Source: an uncultured Mediterraneibacter sp.
Lineage (GTDB): Bacteria > Bacillota > Clostridia > Lachnospirales > Lachnospiraceae
Assembly: GCA_944381935.1 (NCBI GenBank)
Contig: CALWMN010000015.1
Span: 1-64,000, forward strand
Reading direction: 5' to 3'
DNA length: 64,000 bases
The notes beneath the pieces were generated by a model. It saw only the letters and a program-made list of their open reading frames with translations. It was not told where the DNA came from and did not search any database. Made by a program: the position numbers and the translations under genes. Positions 16,955-24,946 of this stretch are shown piece after piece (position 1 is the first letter of the stretch; each line of letters begins with the position of its first letter).

Positions 16955-17899
16955 ATGAGATATAAAGAATTTGGAAAAACAGGAGAAAAAGTGTCGGCGC
17001 TTACAGTGGGAACCTGGGCGATCGGCGGCGCAAACTGGGGTGAGGTCAACAAGGCGGACAGCATCAGGGCGATCCATGCAATGCTGGACTGCGGGGTAAA
17101 CAGTGTCGACACCGCGCCGGCATATAATTTCGGAGAGTCTGAGAGGGTAGTGGGCGAGGCTTTGAAGGGAAGAAGGGACAAGGTCTTTCTCACGACAAAG
17201 ACAGGGGTATACAATTCAAAAGAGCAGCCGTTTGTGAAAGATGCGAGAAAGGAAACGGTGATCCGGCTCTGTGAGGAATCCCTGAAAAATCTCCAGACAG
17301 ATTACATTGACCTGATGCTGATCCACTGGCCCGATATTGAGCATAATGCGCCCTTCGAGGAGACGATGGGGGCATTGGAGGAACTGAAAAAGTCCGGCAA
17401 GATCCGTTTTGCAGGGCTCTCCAATTTTGATCAGAAGCAGATCGAGGAGATCAGCAGATTTGGGGAGATATCGGCGTTCCAGCCGCCCTATTCTATGGTG
17501 GACCGTTCGCAGGAAGAACTTATGAAATGGACGGCTTCCCGGGGGATTGCCAACATGACGTACGGCTCTCTCGGCGCAGGGATCCTGACCGGGACAATCC
17601 GGGAGCTTCCCCATTTTGAACCTGATGATATGAGGCTGACCTTTTATGATTTCTTCCAGGAGCCTAAATTCTCCAAGGTGATGCAGCTTTTGTCCGTGCT
17701 GGATGAAATCGCCGGGGCGCACAATGCGCCTGTCGCACAGGTCGCAGTCAACTGGAATGCCCAGAAAGACTTCGTCGCGACTTCGCTTTGCGGCGTCCGA
17801 AATGCAGAGGAAGCGATTGAGAACTGTAAGGGATTTGAGTGGAGCCTTTCAGAGGAAGAGATGGCATCGATCGACAAAGCAATTGAAGAGTATTTATAG
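16955..17899 (+). CDS. Aldo/keto reductase, second of a tandem pair
   Basis: A 314-residue paralogue of the preceding gene, 25 bases downstream. The same tetrad is intact: S-V-D-T-A-P, A-Y-N-F-G-E-S-E, T-T-K-T-G, L-I-H-W-P-D. Differences cluster where substrate loops lie: A-L-Y-Q-N-S-P-D against G-V-Y-N-S-K-E, and the V-N-R-S-E-E-D / C-C-E-N-G region against V-D-R-S-Q-E-E / T-A-S-R-G. Both copies keep all key residues, so both should be active, perhaps on different substrates or with opposite direction. The duplication looks fairly recent. Confidence 0.85.
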   Translation: MRYKEFGKTGEKVSALTVGTWAIGGANWGEVNKADSIRAIHAMLDCGVNSVDTAPAYNFGESERVVGEALKGRRDKVFLTTKTGVYNSKEQPFVKDARKETVIRLCEESLKNLQTDYIDLMLIHWPDIEHNAPFEETMGALEELKKSGKIRFAGLSNFDQKQIEEISRFGEISAFQPPYSMVDRSQEELMKWTASRGIANMTYGSLGAGILTGTIRELPHFEPDDMRLTFYDFFQEPKFSKVMQLLSVLDEIAGAHNAPVAQVAVNWNAQKDFVATSLCGVRNAEEAIENCKGFEWSLSEEEMASIDKAIEEYL

Positions 17900-17909
17900 G
17901 AAGAAAGAG

Positions 17910-18671
17910 ATGGATTTAAAATTAGCAGGTAAAACTGTTATCGTAACAGGCGGCTCCAAGGGAATTGGAGCCGGTATCTGTACGGTATTCGCACGTGAGG
18001 GCGCGGACATTGCAATGAATTACCGCTCGGATACAGAAGGGTCAGAGCGGTTCGCGGAAAAGCTGCGCCGGCAGTACAAAGTGAAGGTGGCTGCGATAAA
18101 AGCGGATGTCACCAGGGAAAAGGAAATAGAGAAACTGTATGAAAAGGTATTCGACGAGTTTGGGACAGCAGATATCCTGGTAAATAATGCAGCCGGGGGC
18201 ATGGCATTTAAACCGTTTCAGGAATACACGGCAGAGGAGTGGAAACGGGGGGAGGAAGGTGTTTTAGACCCGGTATTTTATATGAGCAGAATCTTTCTGA
18301 GGCATTGTATCGATGGTGGACGGGGCGGACATATCATTAACCTTCTCTCGAAATCCGCGATTCTGTCCAGCAGTGTGAATAATTTAAGCTACGTTGCCAC
18401 AAAAGGGGCGCTGGTGTCCCTTACACGCGGAATGGCAAAGGAGTTTATCCCGTACGGCGTCTATGTAAACGGGATTGTGCCGGGATATGTAAAAACAGAA
18501 TACAGACATGCAGACGGGGAGGAACGCACGGAACGGGTAAGAAAGCTGCTCCCCACCGGGGAATTTGCAATGCCGGAAGAGATCGGAAATGTCGCGGCAA
18601 TTCTGGCGTCTCCCCTGTTCGGGCAGATGATAGGCGCGATTGTGGACTGCACCGGAGGGACGCTGATTTAA
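17910..18671 (+). CDS. Short-chain dehydrogenase/reductase
   Basis: A 253-residue classical SDR. Cofactor motif T-G-G-S-K-G-I-G at 13-20, N-N-A-A-G-G near residues 91-96, the active-site Tyr and Lys in S-Y-V-A-T-K near 160-165, with a serine-rich S-A-I-L-S-S-S before it. Acts on a hydroxyl or ketone of a sugar or polyol. Start at ATG 17910, 10 bases after the preceding stop with AAGAAAGAG upstream; an open frame extends upstream into the reductase gene, but out of frame with that gene's coding and without support. The lack of an Asp after the second strand (M-N-Y-R-S) suggests NADP rather than NAD, inference only. Confidence 0.85.
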   Translation: MDLKLAGKTVIVTGGSKGIGAGICTVFAREGADIAMNYRSDTEGSERFAEKLRRQYKVKVAAIKADVTREKEIEKLYEKVFDEFGTADILVNNAAGGMAFKPFQEYTAEEWKRGEEGVLDPVFYMSRIFLRHCIDGGRGGHIINLLSKSAILSSSVNNLSYVATKGALVSLTRGMAKEFIPYGVYVNGIVPGYVKTEYRHADGEERTERVRKLLPTGEFAMPEEIGNVAAILASPLFGQMIGAIVDCTGGTLI

Positions 18672-18701
18672 ACGACATGAGGAATCGAAAAGGAGGATCG
18701 T

Positions 18702-19142
18702 ATGAAGAAAGCAGGGATCTTAAATGCAGAGCTGTTGTGTGAGTTAACGAAACTGAGGCATCAGGATAAGTTTGTTATCTGTGATGCAGGATTCCCGATA
18801 CCGGAGGGGCGAAAGACCGTCGATGTATCACTGGTTGCCGGGATCCCTACATTTATGCAGGTGCTGAAAGCTGTTTTAAATGAGATGATTGTGGAAGAAT
18901 ATATGGTCTTCGATTTTATGAAGCAGTACAATGAAGAGTATTATAATGAACTGCAGCAAATGTTCTGCAATCAGGAGCATGCAGAAGTATCAATGCCGGA
19001 GTTTGTGGAAGCATCCAGGGAAGCAAAGCTTTTTATCAGGACAGGTGAACTAAAGCCTGCGTCTAATATTATGCTGACGTCGGCAACAGGGGTAAGGGAG
19101 ATGAATCAGTCTCTGGATGTGAGTTTTGAGTCGGTTTTATAA
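18702..19142 (+). CDS. RbsD/FucU-family sugar mutarotase (D-ribose pyranase-like)
   Basis: A 146-residue enzyme of the RbsD/FucU family, which interconverts pyranose and furanose or alpha and beta forms of a free sugar entering through an ABC importer. M-K-K-A-G-I-L-N at the start, His20 in L-R-H-Q-D (the catalytic His of RbsD), and C-D-A-G-F-P-I-P-E-G near 27-36 are family signatures; V-D-V-S-L-V-A-G-I-P-T-F follows. Its presence says that the imported substrate is a reducing sugar or is turned into one. Strong AGGAGG upstream. Confidence 0.87.
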   Translation: MKKAGILNAELLCELTKLRHQDKFVICDAGFPIPEGRKTVDVSLVAGIPTFMQVLKAVLNEMIVEEYMVFDFMKQYNEEYYNELQQMFCNQEHAEVSMPEFVEASREAKLFIRTGELKPASNIMLTSATGVREMNQSLDVSFESVL

Positions 19143-19173
19143 CTTGATAAGGCAAACAGAAGGGAGCTGATGT

Positions 19174-20379
19174 ATGGACAAAAGCAGCGGCAAACCAAAA
19201 AAAGATGATTCGGCCGTCCTTTTGCTGGCGAATACACTTATGTGGTCTGCTATGGGGGTGCATACGCCCTTTATCAATTCTTTTTATGCCGTAAAGGGAC
19301 TCGCAAGCTTTGAGATTGGGATATTGAGTGCGATCACACCGATCCTTGCAATATTGGTCCAGCCTTTCTGGGCGTATCTCAGTGACCGGACAGGGAGGAG
19401 GAAGGCCGTCCTTATCCTGATCACTGTGGCAAGCGCGCTTGCAATACAGGGATACGGGATGGGGAATACCTTCCTGTTTTTTGCAGCAGAAACCTTGCTT
19501 TTCGGCGCATTCAACACATCTGTCTTACCGCTTAGTGATGCGCTGGTATCAAATTACGGCAGGAGGAGCAGGATTGGGTTTGCCAGGATCAGAATGGGAG
19601 GCACGATAGGGTTTGCGGCCGTGACTTTAATATTTGGAAATGTGATCAGCGGCAATACAGACCTCATCTTTCCGGTTGCGGGAGCCGCGTATCTGATCCT
19701 GGCATTGTGTTACTCCCGGCTGCCCGATGACAGGGCGCACGGGGAATCCAGGAAGCCGTCAAAAGGCAGGATCTTTAAAGACAACAGAGTGGTCTTTCTC
19801 TTTTTCCTGGCGTTTCTTGTGCAGTTCGGCATGAGCATCAGCGGGTTTTACAGCGTCTATGTCATTGGCCTTGGGTACAGACAGTCAGTGGTGGGGTTGT
19901 CAAGCTGCGTCTCCGCGCTGAGTGAACTGCCGGTGCTTTTCTTCGCAGAAAGGATGCTGAGGCGTTTCAGGATCGACCATCTGATGGTATTCTCTGTTTT
20001 CATGAACGCACTGAGGCTGCTGCTGGGAGGAAGTGGGGCGCTGCCCCTGATGATAGGAGGTCAGATGCTGCAGAGCGCGACCTACATGATCCCGTATTAC
20101 TGCTGCATCACGTTTATCAATGAGAATGTCATGGAAGGGAAAATCTCCCAGGGGCAGACCTGTCTGACAATGGTCCAGCAGGGGCTTGCCATGGTGACGG
20201 GAAGTCTGGCAGGAGGCGCGATTTCAGGAGCTGTCGGGCTGAAGTACACATTTATGTCGGTGGCAGCAGGACTGACGCTTATGGGGGGGCTTTCGATATT
20301 AATAGGAAAGAGAATATTTTCCGCAGAACCTGGTCCGGGTCATGAAAAAGAAGGGCGCGCAGGGCGCAAAAGGAATTGA
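19174..20379 (+). CDS. Major facilitator superfamily transporter
   Basis: A 401-residue membrane protein with about 12 hydrophobic helices. The family A loop is in Y-L-S-D-R-T-G-R-R-K near residues 68-77. It resembles the LacY/nucleoside-proton-symporter-like MFS branch with short loops. The C-terminus is basic and hydrophilic (H-E-K-E-G-R-A-G-R-K-R-N). It is the last enzyme-or-transport gene of the island and adds a second uptake or export route next to the ABC importer: it might bring in a different form of the substrate or release an end-product. Substrate unknown. Confidence 0.75.
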   Translation: MDKSSGKPKKDDSAVLLLANTLMWSAMGVHTPFINSFYAVKGLASFEIGILSAITPILAILVQPFWAYLSDRTGRRKAVLILITVASALAIQGYGMGNTFLFFAAETLLFGAFNTSVLPLSDALVSNYGRRSRIGFARIRMGGTIGFAAVTLIFGNVISGNTDLIFPVAGAAYLILALCYSRLPDDRAHGESRKPSKGRIFKDNRVVFLFFLAFLVQFGMSISGFYSVYVIGLGYRQSVVGLSSCVSALSELPVLFFAERMLRRFRIDHLMVFSVFMNALRLLLGGSGALPLMIGGQMLQSATYMIPYYCCITFINENVMEGKISQGQTCLTMVQQGLAMVTGSLAGGAISGAVGLKYTFMSVAAGLTLMGGLSILIGKRIFSAEPGPGHEKEGRAGRKRN

Positions 20380-20550
20380 AAGCGGACGCAGACATGGACA
20401 TGTGATGGAAAAATCTTGCATTTTAAGCGGAACAAACGTAATATATAGGTATACCTATTCGGGCACATTTTATCATATACTTCTGGGCGGGGGGCAGCGT
20501 TTGGCTGTGAATTAAGGTATAGATTGAACAAATGAAAAGGAATAAATTTC

Positions 20551-21792
20551 ATGTCCAAAATACATACTTATGATCCACGTTTTACCAGTCTGAAGAAGCA
20601 GCAGAGAAACGGTAGAAATGCAGCATCTATGCAGAGAGACAACTGGAAACTGATTTTACAGTTGATCTATGAAAACGGTTCGATATCACGGAAGGCGCTG
20701 GCAGAAAAGACAGGATTACAGCAGGCGACCGTCACTATCATTATGAATGAACTTCTCAATCAGGGATTGATTAAAAAAAACGGGATGGTCGACGGGGGGA
20801 ACGGGCGAAAGGTACAGTCCTTTTCTATGGCGGAAAACTTTTACATAATTTCCATCCGTCTTACGGCAGTGTATATCAAGGTTGCACTGTTTGATATACA
20901 TGTGAGTGTACAATATGTCGAAAAAATTTTTTTCAAAACAGAAGACGGTGTCACAGAAGCAAAAGAAATTGCGCTGGAACATATCCGAAGGATAGAATCC
21001 CTTGTAGAAAAAAAGAAAATTCTTTGTATTATTATGGGAGTCGAACATAAATATCGTTTGATTGACGACGACTATGCAATCTGGGACGACGTCAGGGAGA
21101 GGTACTGCCACATAGGAAGAGATCTCCATGATATTACGCAATACCGGGTTTTTGTGAATCGCGCGATTAACTATGCCGCCTATGATTTCTGGGACAGGTA
21201 TAAAAAAGAGGCGAGGCTGGAAGACGATTATTTTATGATGGTGTATATCCAGTTGGGATATGATCTGGAAAGTGTTATCATTGTAAATCACGAAATTATA
21301 TATGGAAAGAACGGAAGATGCGGGCAGCTTCATGACCTGCCGGTGGACCGGGAAAGCGGATTGACGTGCAAAGAGACCATGACGGTTCCGGCTATTTTGG
21401 AACGCGTGCAGACACTTTTGGAACAATACCCGGATTCCTTTATTTCGGATATTGTGGATTTGAATATCCGTGATATCATCGTCGGTTATGAAAAGCAGGA
21501 CGCCCTGTGCAGACAGATATATCAAGAAGTGATTGAGAACATGGGATATCTGATCAGTTTTATCTTAAACTGGATGGATCCTGATGTGGTGTTTCTGGGA
21601 GATGAAATCCCGTCCAACGAAGAATTCTTTGAGTCGCTGAGGGCAGAAGTGGCAAGGTACGCCGGGGAGCAAAAGGCAAAACGTGTCGGAGGGTTTATTC
21701 TGGAACGAAAGACACGCAATGACCCGAACCTGATCGGAGCTGCAAAATATGGGTTTGATTTGATGATAGGAGAGATCGGAATATTTTCATAA
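20551..21792 (+). CDS. ROK-family transcriptional regulator (NagC/XylR-like) with degenerate sugar domain
   Basis: A 413-residue regulator: N-terminal winged helix-turn-helix (I-S-R-K-A-L-A-E-K-T-G-L-Q-Q-A-T-V near residues 48-64, wing V-D-G-G-N-G-R-K), then a ROK domain. The ROK zinc motif C-x-C-G-x-x-G-C is not present; only C-G-Q-L-H-D remains at that place, and the glycine-rich phosphate motifs of ROK kinases are also poor. It should bind DNA but not phosphorylate sugar. It sits 170 bases after the MFS gene with its own leader and is the only regulator in the island, so it is the likely controller of the promoter at 6378-6406, probably as a repressor relieved by an intermediate. Confidence 0.8.
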   Translation: MSKIHTYDPRFTSLKKQQRNGRNAASMQRDNWKLILQLIYENGSISRKALAEKTGLQQATVTIIMNELLNQGLIKKNGMVDGGNGRKVQSFSMAENFYIISIRLTAVYIKVALFDIHVSVQYVEKIFFKTEDGVTEAKEIALEHIRRIESLVEKKKILCIIMGVEHKYRLIDDDYAIWDDVRERYCHIGRDLHDITQYRVFVNRAINYAAYDFWDRYKKEARLEDDYFMMVYIQLGYDLESVIIVNHEIIYGKNGRCGQLHDLPVDRESGLTCKETMTVPAILERVQTLLEQYPDSFISDIVDLNIRDIIVGYEKQDALCRQIYQEVIENMGYLISFILNWMDPDVVFLGDEIPSNEEFFESLRAEVARYAGEQKAKRVGGFILERKTRNDPNLIGAAKYGFDLMIGEIGIFS

Positions 21793-21848
21793 GGAGTAAA
21801 CGGTAAACAGGAGCAAAAATTACAAGTCTGGCCAGAGTATTTCAGAAG

Positions 21849-21890
21849 CGCCGGGACAATGCTGTATCCGCATTGTCCCGGCGTTTCTTT
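21849..21890 (+). terminator. Strong intrinsic terminator after the ROK regulator gene
   Basis: A perfect 14-bp stem, CGCCGGGACAATGC (21849-21862) with GCATTGTCCCGGCG (21870-21883), followed by TTTCTTTT. It ends the sugar island. Confidence 0.85.
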
Positions 21891-21984
21891 TACTGTGTTT
21901 TTACGGAAGCAGAAGCAATGCAAAAGAAGATTTCTGTGTTCATCCTGTAGAAATATGGAGGGCATATGTGTTACACTGTAAAAA

Positions 21985-22101
21985 GATTATGCGGCAGTCT
22001 GCCGTGCGATCCCTTATGGAAAGGCAGCTACATACGGGCAGACCGCCCTGCCCTGCGGGAAGCCGAATAATGCCCGACAGGTCGGGTATGCGCTGAACCG
22101 G
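21985..22101 (+). pseudogene. Remnant of an O6-alkylguanine-DNA methyltransferase (Ogt/MGMT-like) gene
   Basis: Reading from 21985 gives D-Y-A-A-V-C-R-A-I-P-Y-G-K-A-A-T-Y-G, then Q-T-A, then G-K-P-N-N-A-R-Q-V-G-Y-A-L. This matches the DNA-binding helix-turn-helix core of alkylguanine methyltransferases (I-P-Y-G-x-x-x-S/T-Y-G, G-x-P-x-A-A-R-x-V-G-x-A). A stop codon (21979-21981) lies just upstream in this frame, and the catalytic P-C-H-R part is missing downstream. It is thus a fragment of a broken gene. A 16-codon open frame, M-E-E-A-M-R-F-Y-D-L-V-K-A-E-G-I (22119-22169), follows in another frame and overlaps the yaaA start; it may be part of the same remnant. Confidence 0.6.
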
Positions 22102-22165
22102 GGGGCTGGCATAATACAATGGAAGAAGCGATGCGTTTCTATGATCTGGTTAAAGCGGAGGGAAT

Positions 22166-22921
22166 ATGAGGATTATTATTTCACCGGCGAAGAAAATGAA
22201 TGTGGATACCGACACGCTTGCCCCGAAAGGGCGTCCGGTGTTTCTTAAGGAAGCGGGAGAACTCATGGAGTGGATGCGCTGCCTGAGCTTTGAAAAGGCA
22301 AAAGCATTGTGGAAGTGCAATGACAAGATTGCAGGGCAGAATTACAGGCGGTTTCAGGAAATGGACCTGGAGAGTAACCTGACGCCCGCGGTGCTCGCCT
22401 ATGAGGGTATCCAGTATCAGTATATGGCCCCCTCTGTGTTTGATGGGGCTGAGGCAGGGTATATCGGGGAGCATCTGCGGATATTGTCGGGGTTTTACGG
22501 TGTGCTCAGGCCATTTGACGGCGTTGTGCCGTATCGCCTTGAGATGCAGGCGAAAGCATCTGATGCAGGAGACCTGTATAAGTTCTGGGGTGATAAGCTG
22601 TACCGGGAAGTGGCGCGGGAAGAAACGGAAGAAGGCGTTCTCATCCTCAATCTTGCATCGAAGGAGTACTCCCGGTGCATTGAGAAATATCTTCAGCCTG
22701 CGGACCGTTTCCTTACGGTGGTCTTTGGAGAATTAACAGAAGGAAAAGTAAAGCAGAAAGGGACGCTTGCCAAGATGGCCAGGGGCGAAATGGTCAGGTA
22801 TCTGGCAGAAAACAAAGTGGAAGAGCCAGGCGGGATAAGGAACTTCGGCCGGCTTGGCTATCGCTTTGAGGCGTCACTGTCAACAGAAAACAAATATGTC
22901 TTTTTGAAACAGGAGGGATAA
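22166..22921 (+). CDS. yaaA: YaaA family protein (peroxide-stress, DUF328)
   Basis: A 251-residue protein of the YaaA/DUF328 family. In E. coli YaaA lowers free iron and DNA damage during hydrogen peroxide stress and binds DNA. The N-terminal I-I-I-S-P-A-K-K-M and the C-terminal G-Y-R-F-E-A-S-L-S-T-E are the family hallmarks; Y-E-G-I-Q-Y near residues 79-84 and I-L-S-G-F-Y-G-V-L-R-P near 103-113 are further conserved blocks. Length is typical. It follows the methyltransferase remnant and is followed 2 bases later by yccF, suggesting one transcript. Confidence 0.9.
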   Translation: MRIIISPAKKMNVDTDTLAPKGRPVFLKEAGELMEWMRCLSFEKAKALWKCNDKIAGQNYRRFQEMDLESNLTPAVLAYEGIQYQYMAPSVFDGAEAGYIGEHLRILSGFYGVLRPFDGVVPYRLEMQAKASDAGDLYKFWGDKLYREVAREETEEGVLILNLASKEYSRCIEKYLQPADRFLTVVFGELTEGKVKQKGTLAKMARGEMVRYLAENKVEEPGGIRNFGRLGYRFEASLSTENKYVFLKQEG

Positions 22922-22923
22922 AT

Positions 22924-23283
22924 ATGGGATGTCTGGGAAATGTGCTGTGGTTTGTGTGCGGCGGAGTGATCAGCGGGATGAGCTGGTGCCTTGCCGGCTG
23001 TCTGTGGTGTATTACGATTATCGGGATCCCGGTGGGGATGCAGTGCTTTAAGTTTGCGTCACTGAGTTTTTTCCCGTTTGGGAAGGAAGTCGTCTATGGA
23101 GGAGGGGCAGGTTCACTTCTGCTGAATGTGGTCTGGATCATTGTGTCAGGACTGCCGCTTGCGATTGAGCATCTGGTATTCGGAGGAATCCTGTGTATCA
23201 CCGTTATCGGAATCCCGTTCGGGCTTCAGCACTTCAAGCTGGCGAAACTGGCGTTGATGCCTTTTGGGGCAAGTGTGGTATAA
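22924..23283 (+). CDS. yccF: YccF family inner-membrane protein (DUF307)
   Basis: A 119-residue membrane protein with the internal duplication of the YccF family: two copies of the segment C-I-T-I-I-G-I-P-V-G-M-Q-C-F-K (near residues 29-43) and C-I-T-V-I-G-I-P-F-G-L-Q-H-F-K (near 90-104), each followed by a P-F-G motif. About four hydrophobic helices. Function is not established. It starts 2 bases after yaaA. Confidence 0.88.
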   Translation: MGCLGNVLWFVCGGVISGMSWCLAGCLWCITIIGIPVGMQCFKFASLSFFPFGKEVVYGGGAGSLLLNVVWIIVSGLPLAIEHLVFGGILCITVIGIPFGLQHFKLAKLALMPFGASVV

Positions 23284-23308
23284 AGGAATTGACAGACATA
23301 CTGACGGT

Positions 23309-23410
23309 ATGTTAAGCGGAGGCGGTATTATTGTCGTTTTTCTTCTTCTGTATGGAAGGATCGATCTGGCCGTGTCGGTGCTGATCGCATGGTATAGCAG
23401 AGCGGGCTGA
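23309..23410 (+). CDS. Possible small hydrophobic protein (33 residues)
   Basis: An ATG-initiated frame of 33 codons in the gap between yccF and the DUF1648 gene, encoding G-G-G-I-I-V-V-F-L-L-L-Y-G-R-I-D-L-A-V-S-V-L-I-A-W-Y, a strongly hydrophobic segment. It has no convincing ribosome site (GACGG nearby only), and the sequence could be a decayed piece of a membrane-protein gene. Reported as a candidate only. Confidence 0.2.
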   Translation: MLSGGGIIVVFLLLYGRIDLAVSVLIAWYSRAG

Positions 23411-23479
23411 TCCTGAGGCTGTCGGAACTGGGGAGGAGCTTTTCTGTCCGGGGCCCAGGTTTGGGAAGGGAGGATGCTT

Positions 23480-23947
23480 ATGGAGATAAAGAATACAAAA
23501 ACAGATACGGTCCTTGAGACTATCGGCAGGATCATGCTGATCGGAACGCTTGTTTATCTGGTTGCCGGATGGAACTCGTTTCCGGAACAGATTCCGATGC
23601 ATTACAATGCGGCCGGTGAGATTGACCGATGGGGAGGAAAAGGAGAGATTCTTGTTCTGGAAGTGGTGCTGTGGGCAGTTTATTTGGGAATCAGTGCAGT
23701 TGAGAAGTACCCCCAGATCTGGAACACGGGGGTGAAAGTGACACCGGAAAACAGGGAGAGAGTATACCGGACACTGAAGAATCTTATCAAAACGCTGAAA
23801 CTGTTTACTGCGCTGATATTCGCGTATCTGATCGTGTGCAGTACGCAGGGACTTTCCCTGCCGGGGTGGTTTACCCCTGCAGTGCTGATCCTGATATTCG
23901 GTGATATGGCAGTCTGGATGATCCGCCTGTACCGGGTAAGAAAATGA
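23480..23947 (+). CDS. DUF1648 membrane protein
   Basis: A 155-residue membrane protein. The F-P-E-Q-I-P-M-H-Y-N-A-A-G-E-I-D-R-W-G motif near residues 32-50 is the DUF1648 signature, in which the loop after helix 1 carries the P-x-H-x-N/D-x-x-G-x-x-D run. About four hydrophobic helices follow. In Bacillus, SdpI, the immunity protein against the SdpC toxin, also contains a DUF1648 domain, but this protein lacks the fuller SdpI architecture. Start at ATG 23480, GGGAGG 6 bases upstream; ATG 23474 touches that site. Role unknown. Confidence 0.8.
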   Translation: MEIKNTKTDTVLETIGRIMLIGTLVYLVAGWNSFPEQIPMHYNAAGEIDRWGGKGEILVLEVVLWAVYLGISAVEKYPQIWNTGVKVTPENRERVYRTLKNLIKTLKLFTALIFAYLIVCSTQGLSLPGWFTPAVLILIFGDMAVWMIRLYRVRK

Positions 23948-23948
23948 G

Positions 23949-23986
23949 AAAATCCGGCTTTGCACAGTGGGCAGAGCCGGATTTTT
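23949..23986 (+). terminator. Intrinsic terminator after the DUF1648 gene
   Basis: AAAATCCGGCTTTGC pairs with GCAGAGCCGGATTTTT around a 7-base loop; the T-run is at 23982-23986. It separates the plus-strand genes from the convergent superoxide dismutase gene. Confidence 0.8.
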
Positions 23987-24041
23987 GCGCGATACGCCCG
24001 GAGGGCAGACCCCGTGCTTGCACGATCGGATGCCGCTCGTG

Positions 24042-24668
24042 CTATCTGGAGATAATCCCGGTAAAGCGTTCTTCAGCCTTATCCCAGTTCACGACCCGGA
24101 ACCAGTCGTCGATATAAGCGGCGCGAAGATTATAATGCTTCAGATAATAGGCGTGTTCCCATACATCAACGGTTAGAATAAGCGCCCCGGAAGGAAGCAG
24201 AGGGGTATTCTGGTTTGCCGATGTAATAATTTTCAGGATCCCACGGTCCAGGACAAGCCAGGCATAACCGGAGCCGAAGACGGACAAAGCCGCTTCCTTG
24301 AATTGTGCCATGAATTTCTCGGGACTACCGAATCGATGTGCCATTGCTTCAAACAGCCGGGGCGAAGATGAGGGGGAATCCGGCTCCCTCATGCCGTCAA
24401 AATAGAAGCGGTGGTTATATACCCCGCCTGCGTTGTTGCGAAGCGGTGCCTGCAGGTGGCAGGGAAGACGCCGCCATAAAAGGAGAAGCTCTTCCAGGGA
24501 AAACTTCTGGAGGGCAGGGTTTTCTTCCAGTAACCGGTTGAGATTATCAATATATGTCTGGAGATGCCGGTCATGGTGGAGATGCATGGTCTTTTCATCA
24601 ATGAAAGGCTCCAGTGCGTTATACGGATATGGCAGAGGTGTGTTTACAAAAGGATAATACATATTCAT
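24042..24668 (-). CDS. sod: Fe/Mn superoxide dismutase
   Basis: A 208-residue cytoplasmic Fe/Mn superoxide dismutase, converting superoxide to oxygen and hydrogen peroxide. Metal ligands are visible in M-H-L-H-H-D-R-H (N-terminal helix), Y-N-H-R-F-Y-F (second helix) and D-V-W-E-H-A-Y-Y-L (Asp and His of the C-terminal domain). P-L-P-Y-P-Y-N-A-L-E-P-F-I-D at the start is the family hallmark. Start at ATG 24668 with AAGGAG about 10 bases upstream; the frame extends further upstream without a ribosome site. It uses F-D-G-M rather than the W-E-N-L usual after Y-N-H, and the L-L-W-R-R-L-P-C-H segment is unusual, so metal preference cannot be guessed. Confidence 0.87.
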   Translation of the reverse strand: MNMYYPFVNTPLPYPYNALEPFIDEKTMHLHHDRHLQTYIDNLNRLLEENPALQKFSLEELLLLWRRLPCHLQAPLRNNAGGVYNHRFYFDGMREPDSPSSSPRLFEAMAHRFGSPEKFMAQFKEAALSVFGSGYAWLVLDRGILKIITSANQNTPLLPSGALILTVDVWEHAYYLKHYNLRAAYIDDWFRVVNWDKAEERFTGIISR

Positions 24669-24946
24669 AGAAAGGTGGCTCCTTAATCCATTTTTAAAGT
24701 GTATGATGATAACGGGGAAAGGTATGACAATGGAATAGAGATGAGAAAATGTGTGTGGCAAACAGGACACCGCAAGTTTTTGCGCCTGTATAAATCGGAG
24801 GCAATGTGCGGGGGATAATCGAAAAAACTGTTGTAAATATCCCTCCTGCGTAATATCCTGTACTTATAGTGTGAAAATATCCCTGTCCGGCCAGGACAGG
24901 AAGACTATGAATTACAATAGAGATATGCAGAAGAGAGGTACGGGAA
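24669..24946. promoter_or_regulatory. Divergent intergenic region between superoxide dismutase and the Cof-type phosphatase
   Basis: About 280 gene-free bases. A 7-bp GC-rich hairpin CCTGTCC-GGCCA-GGACAGG occupies 24882-24900 in the leader of the plus-strand gene. AT-rich segments around 24820-24880 could hold promoters, but none is close to consensus. Confidence 0.4.

Noticed and set aside
17703-17909. Upstream extension of the SDR reading frame
   Set aside because: It lies inside the second aldo/keto reductase in another frame; ATG 17910 matches the normal SDR N-terminus.
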